A stretch of 64,000 nt of DNA, taken from contig JACGCN010000013.1 in the NCBI GenBank assembly GCA_014905825.1, positions 496,001-560,000 of the forward strand. Direction: 5' to 3'. Each line of letters begins with the position of its first letter. The first letter of the stretch is position 1. A program made the position numbers and the translations under genes. Shown here in pieces: positions 34,265 through 45,450 of the stretch. The notes under the pieces were generated by a model that was not told the origin of the DNA, ran no database searches, and saw only the letters and a list, made by a program, of their open reading frames with translations. The stretch comes from Lyophyllum atratum. Taxonomy: Eukaryota; Basidiomycota; Agaricomycetes; Agaricales; Lyophyllaceae.

Positions 34265-36474
34265 ATGAACACCGACTTTACGATACCGCCTACAGCCCCC
34301 AGTTCTAGCTCGCCATTTAAGCCTTTGATGCAATACCAGGCTGTAGCGACGTTGTTCTTGATAGAAAACTCACGGACTATGTCGACGATGTGGCCTGATC
34401 TCCAAGATCGCTATCTACAGAACATCATGACCGGATTCGAAAACGCAAACCCCATGGCTCCCGTAAGTCCAAAATTAACCTCTGACAGCCGATTCAATCT
34501 TTATATCGTCCCTTGTAGGTCACCACACTGATACTAGAAAGTTTACCTGTCCACGATACGGGCTTCCCTGCTATTCCCCGGCAGTATAACGCACTTCGAA
34601 GTGGACTACAAGACGTCGGATTCAACTGGGATGTCCAAAACCGACTGTCTGCGGACAAGATTCTGAGTGGCATCGAAGTAGGTCGGTTCGAATCTTCGCA
34701 AACAAATGGCTGAACTCCAACTTCGCCAGTTCCTGGCCTCTGCCGAGTTTCTAGGGCAGCCCACAATGCGACACCTTATAATTGTCGCCGCGTCAACTCC
34801 TTTCGATGATACGTTTGGTATGAATACGACGGCTTACAGTGGTAATAGCCCTTGGCACCAACTTGCGCGGAAACTTACTCAAGTACGTCTTTCCTACTTA
34901 ACTGACAATTCCTTTGTCATGACATATTTTCAGGCCGATATCCAATGCCATATGGTACTATCCCCTACTGAGGACATGAGCCCACTCATGGCACTTTTTG
35001 ATGAGACGGTTAGAACGTCCCTTCTTGCCTTTTCACAGTTTCGCTCATACTTTTAGCGCCATTCTGGTATAGTTGAGACTGCAAAGCCTCGTAGAAGAGC
35101 CGCCTTCCTTCCCGATTGATAATCGAAGATATCTATTCCGCCTGTCAGTCAGGTCCAGCATCTATTCGGCTACAGGTTCGTCGCCACTCTCCCAAGATTT
35201 CGGTATTTTCGACTAACGGAGTGATCGAATGTTTAATAGTTCCTCACACCAATGTACGTAATTATCTGATAGATAATCTGCCAGTATCCGTTGTCCCTTA
35301 ACGCCCACTAATCTAGCCACCACCATCTCAACGTGTTCCGCCTCGTCGTAACCACTCTCTTCCGAACCCTATGCGGACTAACGACGACGACGACATGCTC
35401 ATGCTAGCACCAACTCAGGAGCCCGAAAATCCACCAAGTCTTGTCTCACAACTGCAACAGGTCCATGGCCTTACGAAGAAGAAGGTGTACGGCGCCAAGC
35501 CCGTGCGCAAACCATTCTTCAGGGAAGAGAGAGCCCGGCAGGAGCCTGCGGGAGCCCCGACGCCGTTGATCCTTCCGATTTTGAAGAGCTCTCCACGGCG
35601 CAATGGGAGTGGGCGAGCACTGTCTACCTCCAAAGCAGCGCGGATTAATCGTATGGCTCAGAGTAGCCCGACGGAGTCGCAACCACGCCGGCCGGGACTG
35701 CCTCGACGGAACTCACGAATGTCCTCACCGGAAACGGACAGCTTTCCGTCGCCATCTTCGTTCTCTATTCCTTCTAATGCCTCTCCCCCGGTTTCGCCGA
35801 CGTCTTCAGCTAATGTATACATCCAGCCAGCCCCTGTGCCGAGGCGGCCCGAGACGATTCTAGACCCTTCGTGGGGCACCATGCAATATAAATCCATCCC
35901 GCACTCTTTCTCCCAGACCGAGTTTCCGACCTACTGTCCTCCGCCTGCTCTACCACCGGCTGCGCGGTGGCAAGAAGTACCAGCCGTCTTGCAGAACGTC
36001 GCTCCCCCTCACTTTTATCCCGAGCATCGTCCCTTTTCTCAAGCCTCGGGCGCTAGAACTCAAGCATTCAGTGGTGTTGAAGACGCTTCCCCTTATCGTT
36101 TACCGCGACGAGCCTCCTGCCCAGAAGACGAAGAGCCATTCACGTTCAACGCCGAATATGTGGCAGCGACTGCGACACTATTCAAGAATGAGGTCCTGCC
36201 TGCCTACCCTGACCTCCAACCGGTCTTTGACGAGAACATTTCGCCTCGGCGCGCCTTCTACATCGCCCAAGACCATGGCTCCATGCCACCCAGCCCGTCT
36301 TCGGCGTACGATCCCGGGGAATTGTACGTCGCGACTGAGCGCGACGAGAGCCTCCAACACTCGTTATCCCACTCCCTCGAATACCCTATCGCGGCGGCAG
36401 GCTCGCCGGGGCTTTCGTACGCCACGTCATACTCTCCAGGCAGCAGCTCTTCCCTCACAGGCTGGGCGGGCTAG
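34265..36474 (+). CDS. MED25: Mediator subunit MED25-type von Willebrand factor A domain protein
   Basis: Seven exons total 1860 nt (619 aa) and stay in frame: 34265-34462, 34519-34677, 34730-34882, 34934-35008, 35073-35175, 35240-35253 and 35317-36474. The N-terminal 200 residues resemble the MED25 VWA fold: QAVATLFLIENSRTMSTMWP (first strand with Ser in a MIDAS-like position), DRYLQNIM, VTTLILESLP, QDVGFNWDVQNRLSADKILS, RHLIIVAAST, LTQADIQCHMVLSP and LRLQSLVEEPPSFPIDNRRY. The C-terminal two thirds is a Pro/Ser-rich disordered tail (QPRRPGLPRRNSRMSSPETD). MED25 would link activators to RNA polymerase II in the nucleus. The 14-nt exon 6 is the least certain part. The start is the first ATG in frame. 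Confidence 0.72.
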
Positions 36475-37031
36475 ATGACTCTCCATGATAGCTACTCATC
36501 GCCGTCTTTCTCATCTTTACCAACTCGACGCCCGCATTCCATCATGTTAATCAGAACGATCGCCTTAGCGCGTTTGCATAGTTGTTCCAGTGCTTTTTCT
36601 TTTTGTTTTTCTAGTGTCTTCCAGGTGTTTCGCTTGTTTACGATTTCTTTTGGGCTTCATGGTCGAACGATTGGGAACGATTGGGACTTTTGCAGGTGGT
36701 ATTCGACTCTTTGGATACCTTGGTCCTGTTCTTTAACATACCATCTCGGATCATCTACCTACTTTTTTACGTGCAGTAAATAGTGTCTGTCTGTACTATA
36801 AAACATGCTTTGCGTTCGAAGAACCTCGAGGTAACGTGCAACCGTATGCCCGGCAACACCTGACCTTGGCAGTCCAAGTTGCCGGGAAATCAACGCGAAG
36901 CAGGCGCATTTGAGATTGATTTATAAAGGTGGCGATAACGGTACATGTGAGAGCACAAAAGGATCAAGCAAAACGGGCCAAAATGGAGATACAAGCCAAT
37001 CCAGCGAACTGCGAAAGTAGAATGGAAGCCC
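36475..37031. other. Intergenic between convergent genes
   Basis: 557 bp of 3' flanks of the MED25-like gene and PRP46. No gene is seen. Confidence 0.5.
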
Positions 37032-38684
37032 TCATTGCGACTGTTCCGCGTATATCTGCCGTAACGGGTACGCGACAATGATGAGGCAGGGTTAATCGTG
37101 ATAGGGGGAAGAGCAGCTGACCTTGATCGTTTTATCGGCACCTCCTGTGATCAACCGCGTGCCGGTTTGGTCAAATGTCGAGCAGAAGACACCAGCTTCT
37201 GCCTCGAGGGAACCGGGTTGCGGAACGTCTTCCATGTTTTGGAAGGGTGTTCCGGTATCGTAATCCCAGAAAGTCAGGGAACCGTTGTCAGCTAATGTTA
37301 TATATAAGGGTTATTGTTTACGGGGTGAGAACAAGGGCGTTGCTTACCACCAGAGAAGAACACACCCTCAGCGTTGACGGACAACGTGTTGATGATGGCG
37401 TTATGGCCACTGAAATTGAACACGAACGTCCCGTCTGGGCACTTCCACTTCTTGATGTTGTTCCCGCCAGCCGACCCAGAGGCGAACGAGTACTCGGTCG
37501 GATGGATCGCCAGCGCACGTACCGACTTCTTGTGGTGTGTGAGCGTTACCATCGTTTTCCCAGCTGCAAGGTCCCATAGCCTAAAGAAGTAATTCATTTA
37601 GGGATTAGGGAACGAATGGCCTCGCGTACGCACCTCACGGTGGAATCCATGCTTCCGGTGATCACCTGAGGATCAGACTCCTGGCATTTAACATCCGCAA
37701 CCGTCGCCGTGTGGCCCGAGAGGACATGAACTTGGGCCTTCGACCGCATGTCCCACACTCTCGCCGATGCGTCACGCCCAGCTGTCACCAGAACGTCCAG
37801 AGTTGGGTGAAGGGAGAGAGAATACACCCCAGAAAGATGTCCGTGGTAATGACGAATCACTTTGTTGGCTTCCAGGTCCCAACATTTAACCATCTGGTTG
37901 CACGTATTAGGTCAGACGTGTGAAAGCTTTGCGTGTAGGCGCACCTTATCCTCGCCGCAGGAGAAGAGGTATGGATGGCGTGGTGAAATGGCAAGGCCAC
38001 GGACGGTTGAAATATGACCCGTCAACGACAATTTTAATTCGCCCGAGGCCAGGTCCCATATTTTTATGACACGATCACCGGCACCGGTAGCAAACCACTT
38101 GTTTCCTGGCTCTACAGCAGCACTCCGCACCCAGCCAAGATGGCCAGAAATGACGCGAACGAGCTTCCAAGGTGCATGATAGGTCGGTTTGATCGTTCTT
38201 GTTGTTTTGTGGAGGGTGAGGGCTTGCGAGAGCTTCGTCGACGAGCTGAAGGTGGATGGTTGGGATATGGGTGTTTTGTCGATGGTAGCAATCATACGAG
38301 ATACAGTACTGTCCGCGGAAGCTAAAAACGTTCAAGCAGTGTCAGTTTAGAACAGCAGTTAAAAACATATTACGCACGACCAGCCGTTATCATTTTCTTG
38401 TTCCCTCCAGGCCGCGAAGGACCCACTGGCCCCTGCTGCGTGAGCAAGGCTGGCGGTAGTTCTTTATAATCGCGGTATTCATCGTTGATTTTGACAGACA
38501 GTCGCAACCGCGCGCTGTACAAAGGCTCATTGATGAGAGGTTTCGACCATGAGAAGGCCTTTGTAACACACCTTTTCTCTTCGTCCCTCAAACCATCCTC
38601 CGGCGCCGAGGCAAAGACAGCGCGTGTGCGTTTAGAGCTTCTTTGGAATAAAGAGTCCAGCGGAGGAAGTGCAGAAGTTGACAT
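37032..38684 (-). CDS. PRP46: Pre-mRNA splicing factor PRP46/PLRG1, WD40 repeat protein
   Basis: Start at ATG 38684 ([20 protein letters not shown]). Exons then give [20 protein letters not shown] and [10 protein letters not shown], the N-terminal part of the family. The WD40 propeller follows: [155 protein letters not shown] and GADKTIKIYAEQSQ*. The last intron joins TIK to IYAEQSQ, with the TGA at 37032-37034. PRP46 is part of the NineTeen/Prp19-associated complex of the active spliceosome. The gene is divergent from DST1 with 283 bp between the starts. Confidence 0.95.
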
Positions 38685-38967
38685 GGCGTAAAATCTAGTG
38701 TATACTCCCTTGAGGTATAAGCAGCTCTATTAGCGAGTTTGAAGGGCTTTTGGAGCAAGAATGGCCCGATAGCAGGAAGCGGAGACCGACGTTGACGATG
38801 AGAAGGTTGTTTGGTCTTGTTGGACTTGGCCGCTCTCATCCTTTGACCACCATCATCTCAAAGGAATTATCGGCACAAAAGCTGGCCATTCTGCATAAAG
38901 TCGGGGTTGTTGTCGTTACGTTGAAACCCGTGTAGTAGTAGATAGTTGAGGATTGCCAGAAGAAGTC
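38685..38967. promoter_or_regulatory. Divergent promoter region PRP46 / DST1
   Basis: 283 bp between the start codons of the minus-strand PRP46 and the plus-strand DST1. The two gene-expression factors are probably served by one shared promoter region. No TATA box is obvious. Confidence 0.6.
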
Positions 38968-40339
38968 ATGTCGGAAGCAGCAGAGTTGAAGAAACTCGTT
39001 AAACAGCTGCAAGGTGCTTCAGACCCTGCGGTACGAGTAATTTCCTTGCATAAAACCCGTCATTTCCGTGCCTCTTTCTGATACCATCATCTTCACAGGA
39101 CGTTGTCGCACTACTGAACAGACTAAAAACCGACTATGAAGTCAGTGAAGCGATCTTGAGGGTGAGTGTTTCGCGTCCATTTTTTTGTCTCTCCTTCTCC
39201 CGATATGGTCAACCGACGCGCTTGCCCTGTCATATAGGAAAGCAAAGTCGGTTTGGCTGTTGGGAAGCTCCGTCAGCATGCATCCAAACAGGTATCAGAC
39301 CTCGCCAAAGAAGTTGTCAAGAAGTGGAAGACGCAGGTAGAGAAGGCGAAGAAGGTACAGCCCAACGGGACTGCTAAGGGTGAGTCTGGTGATCAGACAC
39401 AGATCCGGGCGCTGACTCTTCTCAGATCGCAAAGCTTCTGTAACGAGCCCTGCAGCAACTCCCGTTACGCCTACTGGAGCTTCCGCGATTCGCAATGCAA
39501 AGAATGACGGCGCTGCAGGCGGTACTGGAGACTCCACGCGCGACAGATGTGTTGAACTCCTCTACGATGGGATGGTTACGGATTCTGGCGCCCGTGAGTC
39601 TCCTTAACATCGTTCTCGACGAACAACTAACATAACATCATTAGCGGTCGAGCAGATCCTCGAGCGAGCTCAGGGTCTCGAGAAAGCGGTACACCGGAAT
39701 CACGCAGGCACCAACGCTGAATACAAGTCGAAGATTCGCTCTCTATTCGTCAACTTGAAGGACAAAAACAATCCAGGCCTTCGGGAGAGCGTAGTCAGTG
39801 GGGAGTTGTCTGTCGAGAAGTTCAGCAAGATGACAAGCCAGGTGCGTCACATGTTTGCCCCGCTTCAAGCCCCATGCTTAAACGGGTTGGGACAGGAAAT
39901 GGCCTCAGAGGAGAGGAAAGCTGCAGACAAGCAAATTGAAGCGCAGAATCTCCACAACTCTCTCGCAGCTGGCGAGCAGCAGGCTGAAACGGATGCCTTC
40001 CAATGCGGCAGATGCAAACAAGTGCGTCCAGTTCATATCCCTGTTGATTTCGCTCCTGAACCACAATCTTCAGAGAAAATGCCATTATCGTCAAGCCCAG
40101 ACGCGAAGTGCCGACGAACCGATGACTGTGAGTCCTGGTTTTTTGCACTGACGATGATTAACTTATTGTTGGTGTGATAGACCTTCGTAACGTGTGTTAT
40201 CTATCCAATTTTTTCTGGATGTCCACTAACCTCTTGTCTGATATCAGCTGCACCAACTGTGGCAACAGGTACGTTTATGTCTGCTTCGATCGACAAAGTC
40301 ACTAAGCTGTTATTTCCTACCAGATGGAAATTCTCGTAG
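38968..40339 (+). CDS. DST1: Transcription elongation factor TFIIS (S-II)
   Basis: ATG 38968 starts MSEAAELKKLVKQLQGASDP. The N-terminal LW domain continues with DVVALLNRLKTDYEVSEAIL and ESKVGLAVGKLRQHASKQVS (helical bundle), then VVKKWKTQVEKAKK. The central domain has RDRCVELLYDGMVTDSG, AEYKSKIRSLFVNLKDKNNP, LRESVVSGELSVEKFSKMTS and EMASEERKAADKQIEAQNLH. The C-terminal zinc ribbon has FQCGRCKQ, RKCHYRQAQTRSADEPMT with the catalytic RSADEP acidic tip, and TFVTCTNCGNRWKFS, read across introns with donor AC^GTGTGT; the TAG is at 40337-40339. TFIIS rescues backtracked RNA polymerase II by stimulating transcript cleavage. All four zinc Cys are present. About eight introns. Confidence 0.95.
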
Positions 40340-42618
40340 TATATTAATTCTCCCCTTCTCCGACTAACCGTGCATTGTTTCTCTGTATCTATATGTACGT
40401 AGACCTACTTCTGTGCCGTTTTTGTTCCACATCACCATCCTTTTGGGTGCCGCCTTCTACTGCGGCTTTGCTTGCTATACATCATTCAACAATTAAAATC
40501 CTTCAGTAATACCAGTATTCTGTATATTGTTCTTTTCCTTATCAATGTCATCAAAAGTTTAGAGCCTGCCAAGGTACGATGCCCCAGCTGTGGCTATGCT
40601 GGACCTCTGCCCGGCTTTCATGGGAGGTCCAAGGAACGGAAGAATCTTAAACTGAACGCTCTGGTGTCTCTCCAAGTGCCTGTAAAGAGCCGCCTTCCCC
40701 GCACTATAGTTACCGCGCCCGTGGGTGGCTTGCCTACCAGAACTGAGAGCTGGCAATTCAACGCGTTGATCACCCCGAGGTCCCGTGTACCGCGCGACAG
40801 CTAAGGACGGGGAGAGTCCGTAGCTGCCGAAAGAGCAGAGACATTCCCCTTCAGTACACGAAATCCAAGCCGAGAAATCCTCATTCTGAGAGTAGCATGC
40901 CTTCAATCAGGTGGCATGTGTGACAGGCATGGCCGATGTCGATAAAGCCCGGCCTGCCGATGTACAAGCAACAAGATGCAATGCGACAGCCCTGGAACCA
41001 CGGACGAGGATCACGCGACGGTCTCAAACGCGTAAGAGATGGACAGATCGTTGCCTTTGTCGCCGTGAAGGGAAGGAAGCAGTCGCTTCACGAAGAAAGG
41101 ATGTCGACAGAATCAAGGTGGGGTAGTGGGGTTCACGATAGGAAGAGCTTACTTATTCCTCATTAGCCAAGTTCCGAACAATCCGGTGATCCAGGATGTC
41201 TACAAAGACTGTTGGAATAAGCGCTGGGCGAGGACGAAGGTAAAGTCTACCCTGACGGTGGGCATACCCATGCGTAATACACGACCCCTGCTCCGTTGGA
41301 CGCGCATCTAGAGTCCGGTTAGCCCTCGGCCGCGTCGTCCCTGCATCGAGAATGTGGTTTTCCAAGTCATGGAATGGTATGAGCGAGAAGGTCAATAAGT
41401 GAGCCGCATCTTCCTCGGAACATGTGGCGCCAGCTTCATGATGCCAAGACCTCCTGTGTTATTTTTAGATTTACATTGAGGAACAGAATCGTTTGGGGTC
41501 CGCAAATCCTCGAGGCAGTGAGCACCGCCTTCTGAGGTGCAAGGTGGGGAAATATCATATTGACAGAACTCAAAGGTTGCCCTGAAACCGCCGCGGAACA
41601 GAGGCTTGCGCGCTTCCATCTTTGACAATAGAAAATAGACACTGCCTTTTGGCAGCTTTTGACATGAGAAAATAAGGATCGCGTATTCGGAGGGCTTACC
41701 ATTACTTTCGGCGACTATCAAATTGTCGAGAGTCCATAAATCCTGGGATGGCTGGAAAGAGTGGAACTCACGTCAGAAGAAAGTCGAACGAGGATGTAAG
41801 TAGCTTTCCTGCCCTGCTTGAGTCAACGGAAGAAGTGTTTGTTCCGTGTTAGAATCCATGAGCTCGACAGCATGTCTCCATGTTCGTCGGACTGCTTACT
41901 TGATGCCATGTTCCTGAATAGGCTTGAATAGGGCATGTGAGATGGCTGTCAATGAAATCGAAGGAGATTTGAGGCGACGACTCGGAATCAACAGTCAGAA
42001 AACAAGAATCTGTCATTTCCAAACCAGGGATGCTTGGGCGCGTGTTTCGTGCGGGTTACTTTGCGCTGATAGCTGGATTTGGAAGGCGCCACTGACAATG
42101 CAATCGATGGCTGTACGACGAAGGAGGCTCAATACATTGGCGGATAGTCTGGAAGGGAGTCACTTGAAGAGCCCTTATTGTCCTAGGACAGGAATTACCG
42201 CAGACTGTAACGGCTCCGAAGGAAATTCAGCCAACCGACCGCGTTGTAACGTGAAAAAATAATCGAGACAAACAACGACGAAACCTCAACTTGACCTCGT
42301 GGTTGCACGATTTTGCTCACGAGTCACTAGGTCTTGCTCACCCCACTGTGAAATTCTGGGGCGTGGCAGTCATCAAGTACAGCATTCAATTGGCACGGTC
42401 GTGGTCGTCCCAATTCACGCCAGAATCGAGATACTGATCTCAAATGTCAAGCGACACGCATCGGATCCAGGGGTCGCGCCGTTATTAGCGCCCGCCAAGA
42501 CTTCGCGTCGCTCTATCCCAACTCAAGGGTCCATCCCATAAAAAGGACCACAGGATGCGGGTACCGATTTTTTACCCCCACCCTCTTCCTCAATTCGACC
42601 CATCCCAGTCTTGTGAAG
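40340..42618. other. Intergenic, 2.3 kb, no gene supported
   Basis: ORFs on both strands are short and have no domain features. I looked for tRNA-like T-loop motifs and saw none with a cloverleaf. A TATA-like site for the next gene lies at the right end. Confidence 0.45.
42538..42548 (+). promoter_or_regulatory. TATA-like box of the GPI-anchored protein gene
   Basis: ATAAAAAGGAC lies 81 bp upstream of the ATG at 42619. The tandem copy has TATAAAGGAC (44210-44219) in the same place, so the promoter core was duplicated with the gene. Confidence 0.6.
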
Positions 42619-43501
42619 ATGTTCAACCTGAAAGTCGCGTCTTTGCTCTTCCTCTCTCAGGTTCTACCTACAATCGCGAGTGGTTTGCCGCGTCTTGCCC
42701 AACCACTCATCGAACGCGGTGAGGGTGAGGGACTCATCGTGGCCTTGCTCCGGAAACCCAACGCTCCGCGTTCCGAGTCTGGTCTCTTTGGCCGACAAGC
42801 AGGAACCTGCTCATCTGGTTACCTGCCTTGCTCCGATGGTGAGTTGCTATCGCGCTCGAAAAGTCATGAAAGATATTTAGCGTGTTATAGGGAATGGCTG
42901 CTGTCCTTATGGCAAATACTGTGGTGTTTGGGGAGGGAAGCTTGGGTGCTGCACAATAGGCAAGACGTGTGTCGCCAACAACAACCCTTGCGACTACGAG
43001 GGCTACCTTCCTTGCGCCAACGAAGATTTCTGCTGTCGTAAGTCCTCCCCCTTGCCTTAGCCCTTTATACGGGGTCACTAAATCATATCACCAATTAGCT
43101 GCTGGTGATGTATGTGCTCGTGATGCCTCGGGAGCCCGCAAGTGTTATAGGTCTGGGCCTGGCACAACCTTGAACACTCCTACGTTCACGCTGAAAACAT
43201 CCACCCCTGCATTCACCAACACATTCACCAATACATTTGAGACCGACATCACCCCAACGACCTCATCCAGGACGACAATTACCAGCACGAGTAGAATTGC
43301 ACAGTCCACTGGGTGAGTCACTCGCATGCAATATAATGCGCAAGCGTCTAACGTCCCTCTCATTGCAGTAGCGGAGGGGATTTGCTGCCTCCTTTCAGCA
43401 GCACGGATGGCGACGCAGGAGCAAATGGTGCACCTGCAACCGCAGGAGCTGCTAGTGCCCTCCTGATTGTCGCAGGTATCGCGATTAACTTGCTCGCCTG
43501 A
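42619..43501 (+). CDS. Secreted cysteine-rich protein with predicted GPI anchor, 237 aa
   Basis: Four exons (42619-42838, 42891-43037, 43099-43312, 43369-43501) total 714 nt in frame. The N-terminus is a signal peptide (MFNLKVASLLFLSQVLPTIA). Three cysteine-rich stretches follow: GTCSSGYLPCSDGNGCCPYG, WGGKLGCCTIGKTCVANNNP and YLPCANEDFCCPAGDVCARD. A Thr/Ser-rich, probably O-glycosylated stalk comes next (NTPTFTLKTSTPAFTNTFTN). A hydrophobic C-terminus (ASALLIVAGIAINLLA*) with small residues upstream fits a GPI-attachment signal. The paired CC motifs recall granulin-like or small chitin-binding folds, but I do not recognise a named family. It is likely on the cell wall or plasma membrane surface. 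Confidence 0.85.
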
Positions 43502-44279
43502 TCTTATGATCTGTTGGCAGAGCTCATCGCGGACTGTTGATTTTTCTCGGACGCTGGGGAGCACTCTTTCATTCTTATTATACCTTGCTACGATCATGGG
43601 GATGGACTTGATATTACTCGATTACTTGAGTACATTCATGCATACGTTACCGGGTCTTCCACAGATATTGAGTTACAGCTTTCCGTTTAATTCGGCATTG
43701 TTTGTTAAACCCTTGACATCGCTTCTAGGATAGATGATGATGTCTACTTACAGCTGCACAGCCATATGATCATCTCGATGTTTCCATATTCACAAGTGGC
43801 AGCCCTGCAAATTTCACTCCATAGCATTTGGCAAGAATTTGGAGGCAGGAGGAACTCCGAACGACTGATGGCGTCACGTTCATATTTGGCCCCGTGCTTT
43901 TTCCGGAGCCACAGGGGCGCGTAAACTCAAACTCTACCAGCACTTGCCAAACCAGACCTCAACAGAAACTCACGTTTTCCATGCTGAAAATGACTCAAAT
44001 TTTTGCCTTCCCACCTCATCCTATGGCGACACAACTCAGCCTAGTACTGGTGGAGCGTGGTTAGGTGCGGTCACCGTGCCATGGCCAGTCCAGGAATTGT
44101 CTCCAGGCACCAAGCAACTGACCTAGAGCTTGACGATATGGATCTAGGGTTTGCTCCTTATCCAGCGTCTGTTTTTGGAAAACATTCCAACACTCTCAGG
44201 ATTTGGGAATATAAAGGACGATTCGTCCGATGAAATATGGCGCATCATCTAGTCCTCCTAGCTCAGCCAGCCTCCAGAG
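43502..44279. other. Intergenic between the two GPI-protein copies
   Basis: 778 bp. A short plus-strand ORF (43944-44126) reads NQTSTETHVFHAENDSNFC and has no match to either copy. A TATA box of the second copy is near the right end. Confidence 0.45.
44210..44219 (+). promoter_or_regulatory. TATA box of the second GPI-protein copy
   Basis: TATAAAGGAC lies 61 bp before the ATG at 44280 and matches the ATAAAAAGGAC box of the first copy. Confidence 0.6.
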
Positions 44280-45115
44280 ATGTTCAACTTGAAGCTCACG
44301 ACGTCTATCCTTTCGCTCCTACTTATGCACATAATGGCCACCATTGCAGTTGACCTGCCTCGTGTTGTCCGAGCGATGGGGCGGGCTGATGGCGAAGAAG
44401 CCCTTCTTCGTAAACCCATCGCTGCACGTTCACAGTCTGGCTTGTTTGCCCGTCAAAATGTTATGTGTGATACAGGCGAGATCTCTGTACCCTGTGATGT
44501 AGGAAACCTTTGTTGTCGTGAGCCTCCTCTGGCCTAAAAGCATGGTGATGCACTGACGGTGACTATTCTGCGGCTGCGGGTTACATCTGCCAACGTGCAA
44601 ATACCGGGCGACAGTTACGCAAAGAAGTATCGTGATCCCCTCAATCACCCCGGCCGATACAACGACAACGACGGTGATAGTCTCGACATTATCGATACCA
44701 AGCGGGACTCCGGGTCTCATCACATCGGCCGCGTGAGTTCCCTCTGGTCTTGTCGGTTCTATTGTGAATATCGACTGACACAATCATAGATTCGGTCCCA
44801 CTATCGATCCTTCAATTCGCCACCTCTCAGGCCCCGATGGCCCTTCCTCCACCTCGATCTTCGGCTTTCCAGATGGCGCAATGGCAGTAGGGGTTCCCAG
44901 TACTCTGTTGATTCTCGTAAGCTTCGTGGGGATTATCCTTGCCCACCAAGCGACCTGCACTCCATCTCGTGAATATCGGACCTGTCCATCTGTGTCGATG
45001 CAGCACCACAGTTTTTCCTATCATGCGACGCGTGCCCATTCACTGGTGGAAATAGCATACAGAGAAGTTACTTGGCAGCTACATCCCTCATCTCGCATCT
45101 GTGATTCTATCTAAC
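44280..45115 (+). pseudogene. Degenerating tandem copy of the cysteine-rich GPI-anchored protein
   Basis: Exon 1 is well kept: signal peptide MFNLKLTTSILSLLLMHIMA, the propeptide block LLRKPIAARSQSGLFARQ (compare LLRKPNAPRSESGLFGRQ in copy one), and a Cys motif ending GNLCC. The donor GTGAGC follows at the same position as in copy one. The matching acceptor, however, reads CTGCGG just before GCGGGTTACATCTGC (AGYICQRANTG), with no AG. The frame then stops at a TGA near 44630, while the Ser/Thr-rich stalk (IPSITPADTTTTT) lies in another frame. A later exon has a GPI-like hydrophobic segment (VPSTLLILVSFVGIILA). The middle Cys module of copy one is absent. I infer decay after tandem duplication; unrecognised splicing could rescue it. 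Confidence 0.6.
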
Positions 45116-45450
45116 TTCACGGTAAATTACGATTACGCAGTGGCTGTCCCCACGTCCAGGCCGTTCACCCAATTTCCTCGCAGTTTACTCACCGACTACG
45201 TCTTACTATAGGTAGCCCTCTCCTCGCTACCGACTTCACTTGCTCCGTAACTGTACCTAATCTAACTACCACATATGTACTAATCGGGTCCTGCCTGTCA
45301 AGTTGACGTGTTTCCCGGAGCCTATTCCCACGACCCTGATCTTGATCAAGAGATCAGTGTGAGGAGAGTGTTCTCCGCGCCCAGCTAACTGTCATCAACA
45401 ACGACCCAACGAACCCCAAGCCACATAAACTCCATCACCTTCACGAAATC
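45116..45450. other. Intergenic, no gene seen
   Basis: 335 bp upstream of the conserved acidic protein, probably its promoter. A small inverted repeat CTTGATCAAG is at about 45341-45350. Confidence 0.45.

Noticed and set aside
34681..34732. GGTTCGAATC T-loop-like motif suggesting a tRNA.
   Set aside because: No acceptor stem or anticodon arm can be paired around it, and it sits inside a 52-nt intron of the MED25-like gene.
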